A DNA stretch of 64,000 bases from JALZEG01 sp036258555 (GTDB lineage Bacteria > Actinomycetota > CADDZG01 > WHSQ01): positions 8,037-72,036 of the forward strand of contig DATADL010000250.1 of NCBI GenBank assembly GCA_036258555.1, written 5' to 3'. The translations under genes and the position numbers were made by a program. The notes under the pieces were generated by a model that had not been told where the DNA came from, did no database searches, and was given only the letters and a program-made list of their open reading frames with translations. This document shows positions 26,393 to 34,390 of the stretch, piece by piece. Positions within the stretch are counted from its first letter, which is position 1. The number at the start of each line of letters is the position of its first letter.

Positions 26393-27865
26393 GTGAGGAC
26401 CACGGAGACCAACGAGGGTCGGTCCGCCGGCGTCGACTTCCGTGCGCACGAGGGCAGGCGGAGCTCGCAGGCCGTCGGCAAGACCGTGTTCGCCGAGGCG
26501 GCCGGATCGGTCGACGCGTCGCTGGCGGCCTCGATCGAACGGCAGAAGGACTGGCGCAAGACGTACCTGAGGCCGGTGCGGCAGCTCGTCGAGGCGGGGG
26601 CGCGGTCGGGCAAGGACGCTCTGCGGATCGCGGGAGAAGGCCTCGGCGCAGTCCACCGGAACCTCGTGTTCCGCCACGGCGACGCCGAGACCGCGCTTCT
26701 CGAGGCCGTCGAGCCCGGGCGCGGAGAGCGGTTCGAGACGGGGGTCGTCTCGGGCAAGGGGACCGCCGAGCGGGACGTGGCCGTCCCGTACCGCGGCGAG
26801 GTGCTGCGGGGCGACGCGCTCCGCCGGCAGCTCGACGCGTGGGCCACCGCCGGGGTGATCGAGGAGTCCTGCGCGGCAGCGGTGGGCGAGGTGATCGCGC
26901 ACGCGGAGTGGCTCGACCTTTCCGGGACGAAGTTCGTGCTCTTGGGCGCGGCGGCGGAGATGGGGCCGCTCGAGTCGCTGTGCCGGTGGGGGGCCGACGT
27001 CGTGGCGGTAGACCTCGACCGTCCCGCGGTATGGGAGAGGATCCTCGGCTTCGCGACCGGGGGCGCGGGGACCGTGCGGTTCCCCGAGCGCAACGGGAGG
27101 GCGGGTGCCGACCTCCTGTCGGAGACCCCCGCGATATCCGCGTGGCTCGGGACGTTCGACGGCCCTCTCGTCGTCGGCAGCTACGCGTACGCCGACGGCT
27201 CTACGTTCCTCAAGCTCGCCGGCGCGCTCGACGCGCTGACGGTCGCGCTGCAGCGAGCGGAGGCCGACGTCTCGCTCGCGTTCCTCGCTACGCCTACCGA
27301 CGTGTTCGCCGTTCCCGCCGCGGTCGTCGAACGTTCGCGCCGGCGCCGAACCTCGCCGTTCGGTCACGCGGCACGGGCGGTGACGCGAAAGAAGCTGTAC
27401 GCCGCGAACTACCCCGCAACGGTCGAGGGCGAAGGCGGGCGCACGTGGGGGCTCGCAGACGCGCTCGTCCCGCAACAGGGCCCGAACTACGCGCTGGCGA
27501 AGATGCTGCAGCGCTGGCGCGCGGTCACGGCGCGCGAGGAAGGCACGCTCGTGTCGGCGAACGTCGCCCCGGCGACGCGCACGCGATCGGTCCTCAAGAA
27601 CAAGGTGCTCGCGGCCGCGTACCGCGGCGCGCACGCGTTCGACGTCGAGGTGTTCGAGCCCGAGACGAGCCGCGCGCTGATGGCGGCCCTGCTCGTACAC
27701 GATCTCCGCGCGCCGGGGGCCGCGGGACGTCCGGAGACGCGGCTGGACCATCCCTACGACCTCTTCGTGGACGGAGCCGCGCACGGAGGGCTGTGGACCG
27801 CTGCCTACTCGCCCCGGTCGGTGCTGCCGCTCGCGGCCGCGCTGGGGGCCGTCAAGCGCGGGTAA
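26393..27865 (+). CDS. unrecognised 490-aa protein with a Rossmann-like core
   Basis: About 490 aa, soluble. The N-terminal 130 residues are charged and helical (SIERQKDWRKTYLRPVRQLV). Around residues 180-215 a strand-Gly-rich-loop-strand pattern (TKFVLLGAAAEMGPLESL...ADVVAVDLDRP) resembles a dinucleotide- or SAM-binding Rossmann fold, with an acidic residue ending strand 2. A later basic region (RSRRRRTSPFG) precedes a conserved-looking KLYAANYPATVEG. I do not recognise the family; a methyltransferase- or oxidoreductase-like activity is a guess. GTG 26393 is the earliest plausible start; GGGAGG lies very close to it, so the true start may be slightly downstream. Confidence 0.7.
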   Translation: MRTTETNEGRSAGVDFRAHEGRRSSQAVGKTVFAEAAGSVDASLAASIERQKDWRKTYLRPVRQLVEAGARSGKDALRIAGEGLGAVHRNLVFRHGDAETALLEAVEPGRGERFETGVVSGKGTAERDVAVPYRGEVLRGDALRRQLDAWATAGVIEESCAAAVGEVIAHAEWLDLSGTKFVLLGAAAEMGPLESLCRWGADVVAVDLDRPAVWERILGFATGGAGTVRFPERNGRAGADLLSETPAISAWLGTFDGPLVVGSYAYADGSTFLKLAGALDALTVALQRAEADVSLAFLATPTDVFAVPAAVVERSRRRRTSPFGHAARAVTRKKLYAANYPATVEGEGGRTWGLADALVPQQGPNYALAKMLQRWRAVTAREEGTLVSANVAPATRTRSVLKNKVLAAAYRGAHAFDVEVFEPETSRALMAALLVHDLRAPGAAGRPETRLDHPYDLFVDGAAHGGLWTAAYSPRSVLPLAAALGAVKRG

Positions 27866-27869
27866 CGGG

Positions 27870-28034
27870 CTAGCCGGGGGCGCCTCCGCCGCTGTTCTTC
27901 GACCAGAGCTTCGACTTCGATTGACCCTCGCGCGAGTCCCAGGACGGGTCCCGCCACTTGAGAAGCCAGCGCACGAGCCATACGCCTCCGCCCACGGCCG
28001 CCGCGATGATCCCGATCCCCCATATGCCGAACAT
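27870..28034 (-). CDS. 54-aa single-pass membrane protein
   Basis: Begins MFGIWGIGIIAAAVGGGVWL: one transmembrane helix at about 3-26, then a basic Lys/Ser/Trp-rich tail ending GGGAPG. AGGAGG sits 5 nt upstream of ATG 28034, a textbook ribosome site. It starts 9 nt past the stop of the ferritin-like gene, so it is the last gene of that operon. It could be a membrane tether for the operon products; function unknown. Confidence 0.7.
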   Translation of the reverse strand: MFGIWGIGIIAAAVGGGVWLVRWLLKWRDPSWDSREGQSKSKLWSKNSGGGAPG

Positions 28035-28043
28035 GCGTGCCTC

Positions 28044-29342
28044 CTAGCGCGACCTGGCCGAAGCTCCTATGTCACGGTCGCGCAACCGCTCCATCTTCGC
28101 CACCAGCTTCTCCTCGAGCCGGTCCACCGCCGCGGCCACCTGGACGAGGACGTCCGGCGCCCCGGGCTCCCGGGCGGTCTTGACCAGGAACGCCTCGAGC
28201 TCGGCCAGGCGCTCGTGCAACAGCACCCAGGCCTGCCAGGTGTGCGGCAGGAGGTAGCCGCTGGCGTGGAAGAGCTCGAACGCGGGTCCCGCGGTCTTCC
28301 CGGGAGAATCCTCGCCCACGGGTAGCTCGGTCAGAGCCATCCCCAGAGGCCGGATGACCTGGATCATCAGGCCGACCGCCACGTCCGCGAGCGTGTCCAG
28401 CTGCTCGCGCGTCTCGTGCCCGTGCGCGAAGTACCGCGCGAGCGAATAGAGGAGGACCTCGTAGGAGACGTTGAACGCGTCCATGACCCTGGCCGTCAGC
28501 GGATCCGTGATCAGCTCGAACGTGTCGGTGTCCACCGGCGGGCGGCAGTGCGCGGCTATGACCGGACGCGACGGGTCGAAGGCGGGGTCCTCCCGCTTCA
28601 TCGTCAGGTACTCGCCGAGGATGACGAGGAGGCGCCCGTAGTGCGCGTCCCTCCAGTGGCCCCTCGGCCCCTCGCCCTGCTCGACGACGACGTCGATCGC
28701 CTGCCTCGCCGTCTTCAGGTCGGTCACCGCGACGAGCTCGGGCCACTGGAAGGTCTCGGGCGTCGCCTGTGACCACTCGTCTCCGATGAAGACCCACTCC
28801 TCGCCGTACCGGTCGACGAGCCGTTCGAACCCCTCTTCGATCGAGCGATAGAGCTCGCCCACGGTGCTGAAGTCCTGCGGACGCGGGACGATGTCCTCGG
28901 GGTCCAGGACGGGCTCGGCCTCGCGCAACGACTCGAACCCCTCCGCGTCGACGAGCGTGATGCCCTCGGGCCGCTCGAGGAACAGGAAGTGCCGCAGCGC
29001 CGGCTCGCCGAACGGCAGCAGCGCGAACTGGACCCCGGGCGGGTAGTGCCGGCCCTGGACGGGGAGGTTCGGACGCCCGACCCGGGGCGCCGCGCCGACC
29101 GCAGCCAGGAGGTTGTTGACGAGGGCGAAGTGCAGCATCTCCTGCGCCGCGATCTCGAGGATCGTGGCGCGCCATCCCTCGATCGCGCGCAGCTGGCGCT
29201 CGGTCACCCCTTCGTCGACGGACTGCTTCAGCCCGAACGCCGCGAACAGGTACTGACAGCAGATCGCGTGCTCGATCTCGGCGGCCTCGACGAGCATGTA
29301 GACGAGCGCGTCGCGGTTCTCGATGACGATGCGCCGGTCCAT
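28044..29342 (-). CDS. ferritin-like protein of the VioB/RebD type (third copy)
   Basis: 432 aa. Helix 1 motif EIEHAICCQYLFAAFG (Glu24, His25) and helix 2 motif AAQEMLHFALVNNLLAAVG (Glu68, His71) match the ferritin-like domains of the two genes at 7.9-12 kb. The architecture is closest to the 459-aa protein: the domain at the N-terminus, no large beta-rich region. Known relatives act in bisindole biosynthesis, but no partner enzymes are present. It sits in a three-gene unit with an upstream secreted protein (10-nt gap) and a downstream small membrane protein. Confidence 0.8.
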   Translation of the reverse strand: MDRRIVIENRDALVYMLVEAAEIEHAICCQYLFAAFGLKQSVDEGVTERQLRAIEGWRATILEIAAQEMLHFALVNNLLAAVGAAPRVGRPNLPVQGRHYPPGVQFALLPFGEPALRHFLFLERPEGITLVDAEGFESLREAEPVLDPEDIVPRPQDFSTVGELYRSIEEGFERLVDRYGEEWVFIGDEWSQATPETFQWPELVAVTDLKTARQAIDVVVEQGEGPRGHWRDAHYGRLLVILGEYLTMKREDPAFDPSRPVIAAHCRPPVDTDTFELITDPLTARVMDAFNVSYEVLLYSLARYFAHGHETREQLDTLADVAVGLMIQVIRPLGMALTELPVGEDSPGKTAGPAFELFHASGYLLPHTWQAWVLLHERLAELEAFLVKTAREPGAPDVLVQVAAAVDRLEEKLVAKMERLRDRDIGASARSR

Positions 29343-29352
29343 GCCGGCCGTC

Positions 29353-29877
29353 CTACTGGAAGAACAGCTGGCTTAGCGGCGTGAGCATCTCGGTCACGGA
29401 GCGAGTCGCCGCAAGGCGCTCGGCGGCGCAGAACCTCGCCTCCGCGCCCCGGGTGCCGGGGAACACGGAGAGCTGCATGCCGCCGGTGTCGATCGTCATG
29501 GCGGGGGCCGCGATCGAGACGTCCGCCCCGAACGTGAGACGGAGCTCGTCGCAGGACAGCTCCTGGATCGATACCGGGACGCTCGTGCGCGTGCCCTCGG
29601 GGACGACCGTCTTCGCGCTGCCGATCGTGCAGGTCCCGGCGACCGTCGCCGTGCCCGTGAGCTGGCTGCCGTCGAGCGCGAACCCCGTGAGGGTGACGGA
29701 TCCCAGGAAGTCCCCGCTGCCGGAGCCCACCTGGCAGTCGGCCTCGATCACGTGGATCGAGAGGTTCTTGGGGGCCCAGGCGACACCGGTCATAGACCCG
29801 ACGAAGCCCGCTACCGCGACGGCGAACGCCGCCGCTCTCGTCGATCCTGAAAACCTCACCGCAGACACCTCGCTCAC
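29353..29877 (-). CDS. secreted protein of unknown function
   Basis: 174 aa. A signal peptide spans about residues 11-35, ending GVAWA. The mature part is beta-rich with Cys near residues 48, 82, 109 and 149, probably two disulfides. GTG 29877 is the longest start; an internal GTG 18 nt later is equally possible. It ends 10 nt before the ferritin-like gene. Family not recognised. Confidence 0.65.
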   Translation of the reverse strand: MSEVSAVRFSGSTRAAAFAVAVAGFVGSMTGVAWAPKNLSIHVIEADCQVGSGSGDFLGSVTLTGFALDGSQLTGTATVAGTCTIGSAKTVVPEGTRTSVPVSIQELSCDELRLTFGADVSIAAPAMTIDTGGMQLSVFPGTRGAEARFCAAERLAATRSVTEMLTPLSQLFFQ

Positions 29878-29951
29878 GTAGTCGACCCTCTCGGGACCTT
29901 GTTACCGGCCGCGGGCCTGGAAAGAAATACGTATTCCGGGCGGCCCTCGGC

Positions 29952-30701
29952 TCAGACCATCTCGCGGCGCCGGAAGAACCACAGCGCCAGCAGGAACATC
30001 CCCGCCGCGTACGCGCCCAGCAGCACGGCCGCCTCGGTCGTCGTACGGCTCTGCAACGTCGCGTCCGCCGAGCCCTCGATCACCCGGACCATGTTCGTGC
30101 TGAGGAGCCAGTCGGACCACGAGGGCTTGTACGCCCGCACGAGCGACTCGACGATCAGCAGGTAAGCCATCCCGCCCCCCAGCGCGGCCCCCGTGTTCTT
30201 GCCGATGGTCGCGAGGCCGAACCCCAGGAGCGAGGCCACGACGGCGACCAGGACGATCCGGCCCCCCAGCTCGGCGTACTCCCCCCACGAGAAGGCGGGG
30301 GTGGGGCCGAAAGCGCTCTCTCCCGTCGCGGTCGGAAGCAGGACGGCCGTGAACACGATCTGGAGCGCGACGACCCACAGGACCGTGCAGACGGAGGCCG
30401 CGGCGGCCTTGGCCACGAGGACCCTCGACCGGCGGGGCTCCCAGGTCAGGAGCGCCGAGACGGTCCTGTGGCCCCACTCCGCACCGATGGCGCTGGCGCC
30501 GACGAGCCAGCCGAACATGAGCAACGGGAAGGCGAGGCCCAACATGGCGTCGCTCATCTCGGCCCGCGTGAACGCGCCGTCGTCGTTGACGTAGATCAGC
30601 ACGCCGATCAGCACGAGGCCCCCGATGAACAGGATCAGGAGCCAGCGGAAGAGCCGCCGCGACGCCAGCCGCGTCATCTCCGACCCGAACAGCCTGGTCA
30701 C
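29952..30701 (-). CDS. ABC-2 type transporter permease
   Basis: 249 aa, six hydrophobic helices typical of ABC-2 permeases (GWLVGASAIGAEWGHRTVSALLTWEPRR is the conserved loop after helix 2). GTG 30701 overlaps the ATPase stop codon by 4 nt, so the two form one exporter. Substrate unknown. Confidence 0.88.
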   Translation of the reverse strand: MTRLFGSEMTRLASRRLFRWLLILFIGGLVLIGVLIYVNDDGAFTRAEMSDAMLGLAFPLLMFGWLVGASAIGAEWGHRTVSALLTWEPRRSRVLVAKAAAASVCTVLWVVALQIVFTAVLLPTATGESAFGPTPAFSWGEYAELGGRIVLVAVVASLLGFGLATIGKNTGAALGGGMAYLLIVESLVRAYKPSWSDWLLSTNMVRVIEGSADATLQSRTTTEAAVLLGAYAAGMFLLALWFFRRREMV

Positions 30702-31615
30702 GGCGCCTGCTCCCCGGTCAGCTCGAGGAACACGGTCTCGAGGTCGACCTCGTCCGGCCGGAGCTCGTACGGGTAGAGCCCACTGCCGGCGAGCGTCCGG
30801 GCGACGCCCGCGGCCTCGCGCGGCGGGATCGCGACGCGGAGCGCGCCGTCAGACTCCGTGGTCTCCATCCCGGCCGCCCGCAGGACCTCGGCCCCCCGGG
30901 CGGGATCGTCGAGCCTCACGAGGACACCGCTCCCCTGGGCGCGCCTCAGCAGGTCGTCGACGTCTCCCTGGGCGACGAGCCTGCCGCGCGACACGATCGC
31001 GACCCGGTCGCACATGAGCTGGACCTCGCTGAGGATGTGGCTCGAGACCACGACCGTCCGGCCCTCCCGCGCGAGCGAGCGCAGCAGCTCGCGAACCTCC
31101 CTGATGCCCGCCGGGTCCAGACCGTTCGCGGGCTCGTCCAGGAGCAGCAGCTCGGGGTCCTTCAGGAGAGCGCCGGCGAGCGCCAGCCGCTGGCGCATGC
31201 CCAGCGAATACGTCTTGACCGCGTGCCGCGCGCGGTCGGCCAGTCCCACGCTCTCGAGGACCTCCTCGACCCGCGTGTCGGGGAGGTCGTGGAGCGCCGC
31301 CAGGAGCTCGAGGTTCCTCCGTCCCGAGAACGTCGGGAACAGCGCCGGGGTCTCGACGATCGACCCCACGCGGGCGACGACCCGGTGCAGGTCCCTCTGC
31401 GAGTCGGCGCCGAGGATCCGGCACGTCCCCGAGGTCGGCCGGGCGAGCCCGAGCAGGCACCGGAACGTCGTCGTCTTGCCGGAGCCGTTCGGACCGAGGA
31501 ACCCGAAGACGCCACCTGCTTCGACCTCGAGGTCGAGGCCGTCGAGTGCCCGCGTCGTGCCGCCGCGCAGGCGCCGGTAGTCCTTCTTCAGCCCTCGCAC
31601 CTCGATCACCGCCAC
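30698..31615 (-). CDS. ABC transporter ATP-binding protein
   Basis: 305 aa. Walker A GPNGSGKTT, signature YSLGMRQRLALAGAL, Walker B LLLLDEPANGLD, then SSHILSEVQLMCD. The C-terminal 90 residues form the accessory domain common to DrrA/CcmA-type exporters. Translationally coupled to the permease gene. Confidence 0.93.
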   Translation of the reverse strand: MAVIEVRGLKKDYRRLRGGTTRALDGLDLEVEAGGVFGFLGPNGSGKTTTFRCLLGLARPTSGTCRILGADSQRDLHRVVARVGSIVETPALFPTFSGRRNLELLAALHDLPDTRVEEVLESVGLADRARHAVKTYSLGMRQRLALAGALLKDPELLLLDEPANGLDPAGIREVRELLRSLAREGRTVVVSSHILSEVQLMCDRVAIVSRGRLVAQGDVDDLLRRAQGSGVLVRLDDPARGAEVLRAAGMETTESDGALRVAIPPREAAGVARTLAGSGLYPYELRPDEVDLETVFLELTGEQAP

Positions 31616-31626
31616 GCCGTAACGAT

Positions 31627-31655
31627 GTCACGACTCGGGAGGCCACGGCTACAAT
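31627..31655 (+). promoter_or_regulatory. candidate promoter of the CADD-like gene
   Basis: A good -10 TACAAT (31650-31655) with a weak -35 region GTCACG at about 31627-31632. The expected leader is about 80 nt and contains a small CCCG-TTTTT-CGGG stem. The gene then has GGGAGGAG before its ATG. Confidence 0.5.
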
Positions 31656-31744
31656 CCCCGCGCAGCCCTCTTCTCCCGTCGATCCCTCCCGTTTTTCGGG
31701 ACGGGACGACGTGAGAAGCATCGCGGGACGACCTGGGAGGAGCC

Positions 31745-32416
31745 ATGCACGCCACTTCGGAGATCGCAGCACGCCTCGACCGCCGCACGGCGGACGACCG
31801 GCTCCTCGACCACCCCTTCTACCGGGCCTGGGCGGACGGGACGCTGACGCTCGACGACCTCCGCTTCTACTCCGCGCAGTACTTCAACCAGGTCGAGGCG
31901 TTCCCGGGCTACCTCGAGGCGCTCGCGGGGCGTCTGCCGGAGTCGCGGGCGCGCACGAGCGTCGCCGAGAACCTCGCCGACGAGCGCGACGGCGACCACC
32001 CCGGGCTGTGGCTGCGCTTCGCCGCGGCGGTGGGCGCGGACGAGAGAACGGTTCGCGACACGCCCGCGGAGCAGGAGACGCTCGCGTGCATCGCGGCGTT
32101 CGAGACCGCGGCGCGCGAGCGGTCGCCGCTGTTCGCGCTCGGGATGATCTACGGGTACGAGTCGCAGACCCCCGGCGTGTCCGCCACGAAGATCGCCGGG
32201 CTGCGCGAGCGGTACGGCGTCGGCGGCGCGGGCCTCGACTACTTCGAGCTGCACGGCGAGCTCGACGTCGAGCACGCGGGCGAGCTCGCGGCCGCGATCG
32301 CGGAGCTGAGCGAGTCCGAGGACGACCTGCGCGAGGCCGAGGAGGGGGCCGCGGCCGGAGCGCGCGCCGTCAGTGGTCTCCTCGACGGAGTCGCGCGTGT
32401 GCGCGGCATCGCCTGA
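31745..32416 (+). CDS. CADD-family oxygenase (p-aminobenzoate synthesis type)
   Basis: 223 aa, haem-oxygenase/TenA-like helical fold. Aligned by eye to chlamydial CADD, metal ligands are Glu80, His85, Glu139, His170, Asp174 and His177; the 170/174/177 spacing and the Glu139-Lys149 spacing equal those of CADD. Tyr26 and Tyr42 fall at the sacrificial Tyr27/Tyr43 positions and Lys149 at Lys152. Known role of CADD: a Fe/Mn enzyme that cleaves its own Tyr side chain to make p-aminobenzoate for folate. The same role here is inferred. It has its own promoter and a strong ribosome site, and overlaps the next gene. Confidence 0.85.
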   Translation: MHATSEIAARLDRRTADDRLLDHPFYRAWADGTLTLDDLRFYSAQYFNQVEAFPGYLEALAGRLPESRARTSVAENLADERDGDHPGLWLRFAAAVGADERTVRDTPAEQETLACIAAFETAARERSPLFALGMIYGYESQTPGVSATKIAGLRERYGVGGAGLDYFELHGELDVEHAGELAAAIAELSESEDDLREAEEGAAAGARAVSGLLDGVARVRGIA

Positions 32417-33158
32417 GCCGGCACGGGCACGCCGGCTAGCGGCGCTGTACGACCTGCACGGCAACGTCTTCGCGCTCGACGCGGTGCTCGCGGAGGCGCG
32501 CTCAGAAGGCGTCGACCTCGTGGTCTTCGGGGGCGACCTCGCGTGGGGCGCGTTCCCGCACGAGACCGTCGAGCGCGCGTTCGACCCCGGCCTCCCCGCG
32601 GCCTACGTCCGCGGGAACGGCGACCGCGAGATGGCGGCGCCGGTCGCCGACGGCGACGACTGGGTGAGCGAGATAACGCGCTGGTGCGCGGCGCGGCTGG
32701 ACGAGCGGCAGCGCGCGGCGCTCGGCGCGCAGCCCGCGCACGCGACCGTGCGGGTCGACGGGCTCGGCGACGTGCTCTTCTGTCACGGCTCGCCGCGGAG
32801 CGACGAGGAGAGCCTGACGTTCCTGACCCCGGAGGAACGGCTCGGGGAGGCGACGGCCGGCGTCGACGCGCCCGTCGTCGTCTGCGGCCACACGCACATG
32901 CAGTTCGACCGGACGTGCGGCGGGATCCGTGTCGTGAACGCCGGCAGCGTGGGGATGCCCTACGAGGGCAGGCCCGGCGCCTACTGGTGCCTGCTCGACG
33001 CGTCCGGGATCACGCTGCGGAGGACGGAGTACGACTTCGAGGCCGCGGCAGCCGCGATCGCGGGCTCGGGTGTCCCGTACGCCACCGAGATGGCGCGGGA
33101 CGTGCTGTCGCCCCCGGGAAGAGACGAGACCGCGGCGCAGTTCGAGGGCGGCGGCTAG
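32397..33158 (+). CDS. calcineurin-like metallophosphoesterase
   Basis: 253 aa of the MJ0936/YfcE type. Metal motifs: DLHGN (Asp19, His21), GGDLAWG, GNGD, CHGSP and CGHTHMQF. Known members cleave phosphodiesters such as cyclic nucleotides or act on Ap4A; substrate unknown. I chose GTG 32397 because CGGAG lies 6 nt upstream; GTG 32373 is an alternative. The gene overlaps the CADD-like gene by 20 nt and is probably co-transcribed. It ends 3 nt before the convergent DUF3048 gene. Confidence 0.88.
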   Translation: MCAASPEPARARRLAALYDLHGNVFALDAVLAEARSEGVDLVVFGGDLAWGAFPHETVERAFDPGLPAAYVRGNGDREMAAPVADGDDWVSEITRWCAARLDERQRAALGAQPAHATVRVDGLGDVLFCHGSPRSDEESLTFLTPEERLGEATAGVDAPVVVCGHTHMQFDRTCGGIRVVNAGSVGMPYEGRPGAYWCLLDASGITLRRTEYDFEAAAAAIAGSGVPYATEMARDVLSPPGRDETAAQFEGGG

Positions 33159-33161
33159 CGC

Positions 33162-34208
33162 CTACTTCGAGATCGAGAACGATCCCTTCACGTCGCCCTG
33201 CTTGTCGGGCAGGAGCTCGATCCACGTCGTCCCCGCGTGCAGCACGAACGCGTCGCCCTTGCTCGTCTCGAAGCGCACGGGCTCGTCCACGCTCTCACGA
33301 GTCCACTTGCCCGCGAACACCCTGCCGTCACGGAAGAGGAACGCCCGGCCCGACCCCGTGACGTCCTCGATCTCGGGGGACGGGGTGCCGAGCACGTCGC
33401 CGAGCTCGGCCGAGTGGTTCACCGTGTGCTCCTCGATGATCACGTTGTCGACCTCGATCTGCTCGCCGGACTCGTTGACGAGCGGGGCCTCGCCGTCGCT
33501 CCTCGCCCAGCGTTCGCCCGTCCACTCGTACGTGACGACCGCACCGGCGCTGAACGTCAGCGTCACCGACCGGGCGCGGCGGCCGACGCCGGGAAGGTCG
33601 CCGAACTCGAAGAGGTCGTCCGGAGGGGGGTCCTCGAACTGCCTGCGTCCGAGCTTGCGGATCGACGCGGTGTCCGCGTAGAGCGTGTGCTCGGAAGTGA
33701 TCCCGGGGCGGTCCACGCGCGTCATCGCGTCGCCGGCGCCCGTCTCGTCGATCAGCACGACCTCCGCGTCGCGGAGCGCGTCGAGCACGACGTCGTTCCC
33801 GCCGGCGGCGCCGAGGATCCGCGTGTACGGCGACATGATCGGCGGGTCCACGATGCGCGCGCTGCGCACCGGTCCGGCCTGGGCCGAGTCGGTGCAGTGG
33901 TAGATCGCCATGAACCGCGTCAGGCCGCCCTCGACGGGCTCCTCGTAGACGATCTCGGCGTCCTCTAGGCCCGACAGCGGGTAGGCGACCGGATTGTTCT
34001 CGATCTTGACCGCGACCGCGGGACGCTCGACCCGGGACTCGGTCGCGGGATCCCGAGACGTGAGCGGGCATTCCGGGTCCGGCGCCAGCTCGTTGAGGAC
34101 GGGCACGTCCGCGATGACGTCGCGGTTCGTCAGCACGTAGAAGATGCCGCCCGCCAGCACGAGGACGCTGCCGCCTATGGCCGCAGCGCGCTTCGCGTTC
34201 CTCGTCAA
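33162..34208 (-). CDS. DUF3048 (YerB-like) membrane-anchored protein
   Basis: 348 aa. Residues 8-27 form a signal anchor. The rest holds the DUF3048 N- and C-terminal domains: RPAVAVKIENNP, YEEPVEGGLTRFMAIYH, GPVRSARIVDPPI, then a C-terminal half ending in WTRESVDEPVRFE...GTTWIELLP. I chose TTG 34208 because GAGGAGG lies 5 nt upstream; the longer ATG at 34283 lacks such a site. Extracytoplasmic role unknown; YerB is linked to the cell envelope. Confidence 0.88.
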   Translation of the reverse strand: MTRNAKRAAAIGGSVLVLAGGIFYVLTNRDVIADVPVLNELAPDPECPLTSRDPATESRVERPAVAVKIENNPVAYPLSGLEDAEIVYEEPVEGGLTRFMAIYHCTDSAQAGPVRSARIVDPPIMSPYTRILGAAGGNDVVLDALRDAEVVLIDETGAGDAMTRVDRPGITSEHTLYADTASIRKLGRRQFEDPPPDDLFEFGDLPGVGRRARSVTLTFSAGAVVTYEWTGERWARSDGEAPLVNESGEQIEVDNVIIEEHTVNHSAELGDVLGTPSPEIEDVTGSGRAFLFRDGRVFAGKWTRESVDEPVRFETSKGDAFVLHAGTTWIELLPDKQGDVKGSFSISK

Positions 34209-34390
34209 CGATTCCTCCTCGGGGTTCGGATCGGGGGCACCGGGGGGCGCGTCGGCGGCCCCGCGCCACGGGACGGGGCGCAACGATCCGGCGCCCGTCG
34301 GCGCACGACGGTATCACGGCGCGCGCGGCAAATCGCGGATTGATCGCACCGGTTGCGGCCTTCCGCTGCAGTCTTGCTACTCTCTCGACG

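Noticed and set aside
27870..28034. The alternative 72-aa reading frame at 27805-28023 on the minus strand.
   Set aside because: It overlaps the 54-aa frame but is Arg-rich, has no ribosome site and lacks any structural pattern; the 54-aa frame has AGGAGG 5 nt before its ATG.
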